DNA from: Nanoarchaeales archaeon
GTDB taxonomy: Archaea; Nanobdellota; Nanobdellia; Woesearchaeales; UBA583
Assembly (NCBI GenBank): GCA_013215525.1
Contig: JABSQY010000104.1
Location: forward strand, 1-5,530
DNA: 5,530 nucleotides
Reading direction: 5' to 3'
The position numbers and the translations under genes are program-made. Shown piece by piece: positions 4,181-5,530 of the stretch. The notes under the pieces are model-generated. The model was not told where the DNA came from. It did not search any database and saw only the letters and a list, made by a program, of their open reading frames with translations. How positions within the stretch are numbered: position 1 is the stretch's first letter; the number at the start of each line of letters is the position of its first letter.

Positions 4181-5146
4181 TTATTGAATTAATTTAATCA
4201 ATTCTTCAATCACATCTGTTGCAATTCCTATTTGCGCTTCTGTTGTACTTCCACCGACATGAGGAGTTAAGATTACATTGTCAAATTCTCTTAATTCTGA
4301 AATAAATTCTTCTTCGTTTGATGATGGTTCATCTTCAAACACATCAAGACCTGCACCTGCTAATTTTCCGCTCTTTAAGGCTGTGATTAGAGCTTTTGTG
4401 TCCAGAGTTTGTCCACGACCCGCATTTATGAAAATACTTCCTGATTTCATCATATTTAACTCTTTATCAGAAATGATATAATTTCTAGTATTTGCTGGAA
4501 TTATCATTGTTACAACATCACTAATTTTTAATACTTCTTCCATTGATTTTAACGATTTAGCATTTCCAAATGTTTCTTTTTTCATCATATCAAAATAGTT
4601 AACTTCCATTCCAAGCGCTTCTGCTAGGATTCCTATTTGACTTCCAATAAATCCATATCCTATGATTCCTAGTTTTTTATGTCTTATTTCATGCGAGTTA
4701 CTTGCGTTCTTTGTCCATATTCCTTTGTGCATTTGCGCATTTTTTAATGGAATATTTCTAAGTAACATAATAATTTCTCCAATTATTAATTCTGCTACAC
4801 TTCTTGAATTCTCAAATCTAGAATTAATTACTTCAATATTATTTGATTTACAATATTCTAAATCAATTTGATTTGTTCCTACGCAAAATGCCCCAATTAC
4901 TTTCAAATTTTTTGCATGAGTTAAAATTTCTTTTGTTAAATTAGTATTTGATCTAATTCCAATAAAATGTACATCTTTAATTTTTTCAATTAATTCGTTT
5001 TCAGGAAGTTGAGAATTATGGTATTCAATATTTGTGTACCCTTGCACTTTTAAGTCATCTACAGCTTTTTGATTAATTTCTTCTAATAATAAAATTTTAA
5101 AATCTCTCTTATCAATTGTCTCAATTTTGTCGGTTGTTTGTGTCAT
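4181..5146 (-). CDS. serA: D-3-phosphoglycerate dehydrogenase, ACT-less SerA type
   Basis: This protein is expected to oxidise 3-phosphoglycerate to 3-phosphohydroxypyruvate with NAD, the first step of serine synthesis in the cytoplasm. It resembles Escherichia coli SerA along its length (for example VHFIGIRSNTNLT, SRSVAELIIGE, KKLGIIGYGFIG). The NAD motif is GYGFIG (163-168), with Asp186 ending the next strand, which favours NAD. The catalytic Arg244, Glu273 and His296 of the D-2-hydroxyacid dehydrogenase family are present. The phosphate-loop RSRT of E. coli is RSNT here (65-68). At 321 aa it stops where the roughly 90-residue ACT regulatory domain would begin, so serine feedback inhibition is probably absent. 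A related 2-hydroxyacid dehydrogenase role is possible. A TATA-like box 25-32 bases upstream supports the start. The bacterial-type sequence suggests lateral transfer. Confidence 0.85.
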   Translation of the reverse strand: MTQTTDKIETIDKRDFKILLLEEINQKAVDDLKVQGYTNIEYHNSQLPENELIEKIKDVHFIGIRSNTNLTKEILTHAKNLKVIGAFCVGTNQIDLEYCKSNNIEVINSRFENSRSVAELIIGEIIMLLRNIPLKNAQMHKGIWTKNASNSHEIRHKKLGIIGYGFIGSQIGILAEALGMEVNYFDMMKKETFGNAKSLKSMEEVLKISDVVTMIIPANTRNYIISDKELNMMKSGSIFINAGRGQTLDTKALITALKSGKLAGAGLDVFEDEPSSNEEEFISELREFDNVILTPHVGGSTTEAQIGIATDVIEELIKLIQ

Positions 5147-5170
5147 CTAGAATAAACTTATGGTTATTTT

Positions 5171-5178
5171 TATTTATA
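5171..5178 (-). promoter_or_regulatory. TATA-like box of the SerA gene
   Basis: TATAAATA on the minus strand lies 25-32 bases before the ATG at 5146, without a Shine-Dalgarno site, again matching a leaderless layout. The gap to the divergent small ORF is only 94 bases, so the two promoters lie close together. Confidence 0.5.
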
Positions 5179-5240
5179 TTGGTGTTTTTACTTTAAGTTA
5201 ATCTGAATATTTATCAATTTAATATTTCAATAATTTTATT

Positions 5241-5462
5241 ATGTTAACTATAAAAGAAGAACTAGATAGTATTACGAGACTTATTAATAATCTCAGAGGA
5301 ATTGAAAATATGACATCAAATGGGCATTTACTTTCAGCATTAAAAACTAAAATTACTAATATTACTGAAAAAAAAAGTAGGTTTAATCAAGAAGAAGAAA
5401 CAGAATTTGATTTAATTCTAGAAAAATTTCAAGTAACAAAAAGTAATTTTAATAAAAAATAA
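5241..5462 (+). CDS. Small hypothetical protein, probably helical
   Basis: I do not recognise this 73-aa product. It is charged and lysine/glutamate-rich, without Trp or Cys. It looks like two or three amphipathic helices (about 4-20, 28-45 and 50-65) with no membrane segment, signal peptide or metal-binding motif. AT-rich TATA-like sequence (AATATTTAT, 5206-5214) lies about 27-35 bases before the ATG, and a hairpin follows the stop, both in favour of a real gene. It is divergent from the SerA gene, with 94 bases between them. A chance ORF in AT-rich DNA cannot be excluded, but a purine-rich coding strand and sensible composition make a gene more likely. Confidence 0.6.
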   Translation: MLTIKEELDSITRLINNLRGIENMTSNGHLLSALKTKITNITEKKSRFNQEEETEFDLILEKFQVTKSNFNKK

Positions 5463-5467
5463 TTTTT

Positions 5468-5488
5468 TATTTCTAAAAATTAGAAATA
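5468..5488 (+). terminator. Hairpin after the small ORF
   Basis: TATTTCTAA (5468-5476) pairs perfectly with TTAGAAATA (5480-5488) around AAA, five bases past the stop codon and just after a run of six T (5463-5468). Position suggests a terminator. A weaker TTAGA/TCTAA stem follows at 5503-5518. Confidence 0.45.
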
Positions 5489-5530
5489 TTAATTTAATTT
5501 ACTTAGAGTTGATTCTAAACCATTACTATT

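Noticed and set aside
4278..4481. Open frame of 67 codons on the plus strand
   Set aside because: It lies wholly inside and antisense to the well-supported SerA gene and encodes no recognisable protein.
4662..4871. Open frame of 69 codons on the plus strand
   Set aside because: It is also antisense to SerA; the hydrophobic product is a by-product of the opposite strand's codons.

Overview
The window is very AT-rich (roughly three quarters A+T by eye), and only about 64% of it is coding. Several signals suggest an archaeon, most likely of the DPANN group (Woesearchaeota/Pacearchaeota-like). Three genes have a TATA-like box about 24-30 bases before the start codon and no Shine-Dalgarno site, which is the leaderless archaeal layout. 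The one gene inside an operon instead has a GGAG ribosome site. One protein has an unusual build, a private N-terminal domain followed by a C-terminal J domain, that I associate with DPANN archaea. This taxonomic call is an inference; a very AT-rich small-genome bacterium is not excluded.

Layout: 1-811 is a long gene-free stretch with several hairpins, a G/T-rich strand-skewed tract and two diverged copies of a repeated hairpin element. At 812-1637 (minus) lies a two-gene operon of Nudix-fold paralogs whose catalytic Nudix boxes are both degraded. At 1950-2174 (plus) is a cold-shock-domain protein, followed by two adjacent hairpins. At 2458-3006 (minus) is the J-domain protein, with a hairpin/T-run terminator. 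At 3301-4065 (plus) is a class I SAM-dependent methyltransferase of unknown target. At 4181-5146 (minus) is a SerA-type 3-phosphoglycerate dehydrogenase lacking the C-terminal ACT domain; it converges on the methyltransferase across a strong 11-bp hairpin. At 5241-5462 (plus) is a short unrecognised ORF.

The genes do not form one pathway. Cold-shock protein, J-domain co-chaperone and Nudix-like proteins would fit RNA/protein housekeeping or stress roles, and SerA fits the first step of serine synthesis, but no functional link is shown by the sequence.

The most interesting signal is non-coding. The gaps 1638-1949 and 3007-3300, each between divergently transcribed genes, contain the same roughly 63-nt module on the plus strand: a tight hairpin, a short spacer, a second hairpin with a conserved loop (AAAATC[A/G]AAGAT), and a tail AAGT[A/G]TGATT[C/T]TTA. 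The stems differ between copies in ways that keep the pairing. Weaker relatives ending in the same tail lie at 365-416 and 466-540. This may be an undescribed small structured RNA family or intergenic repeat.
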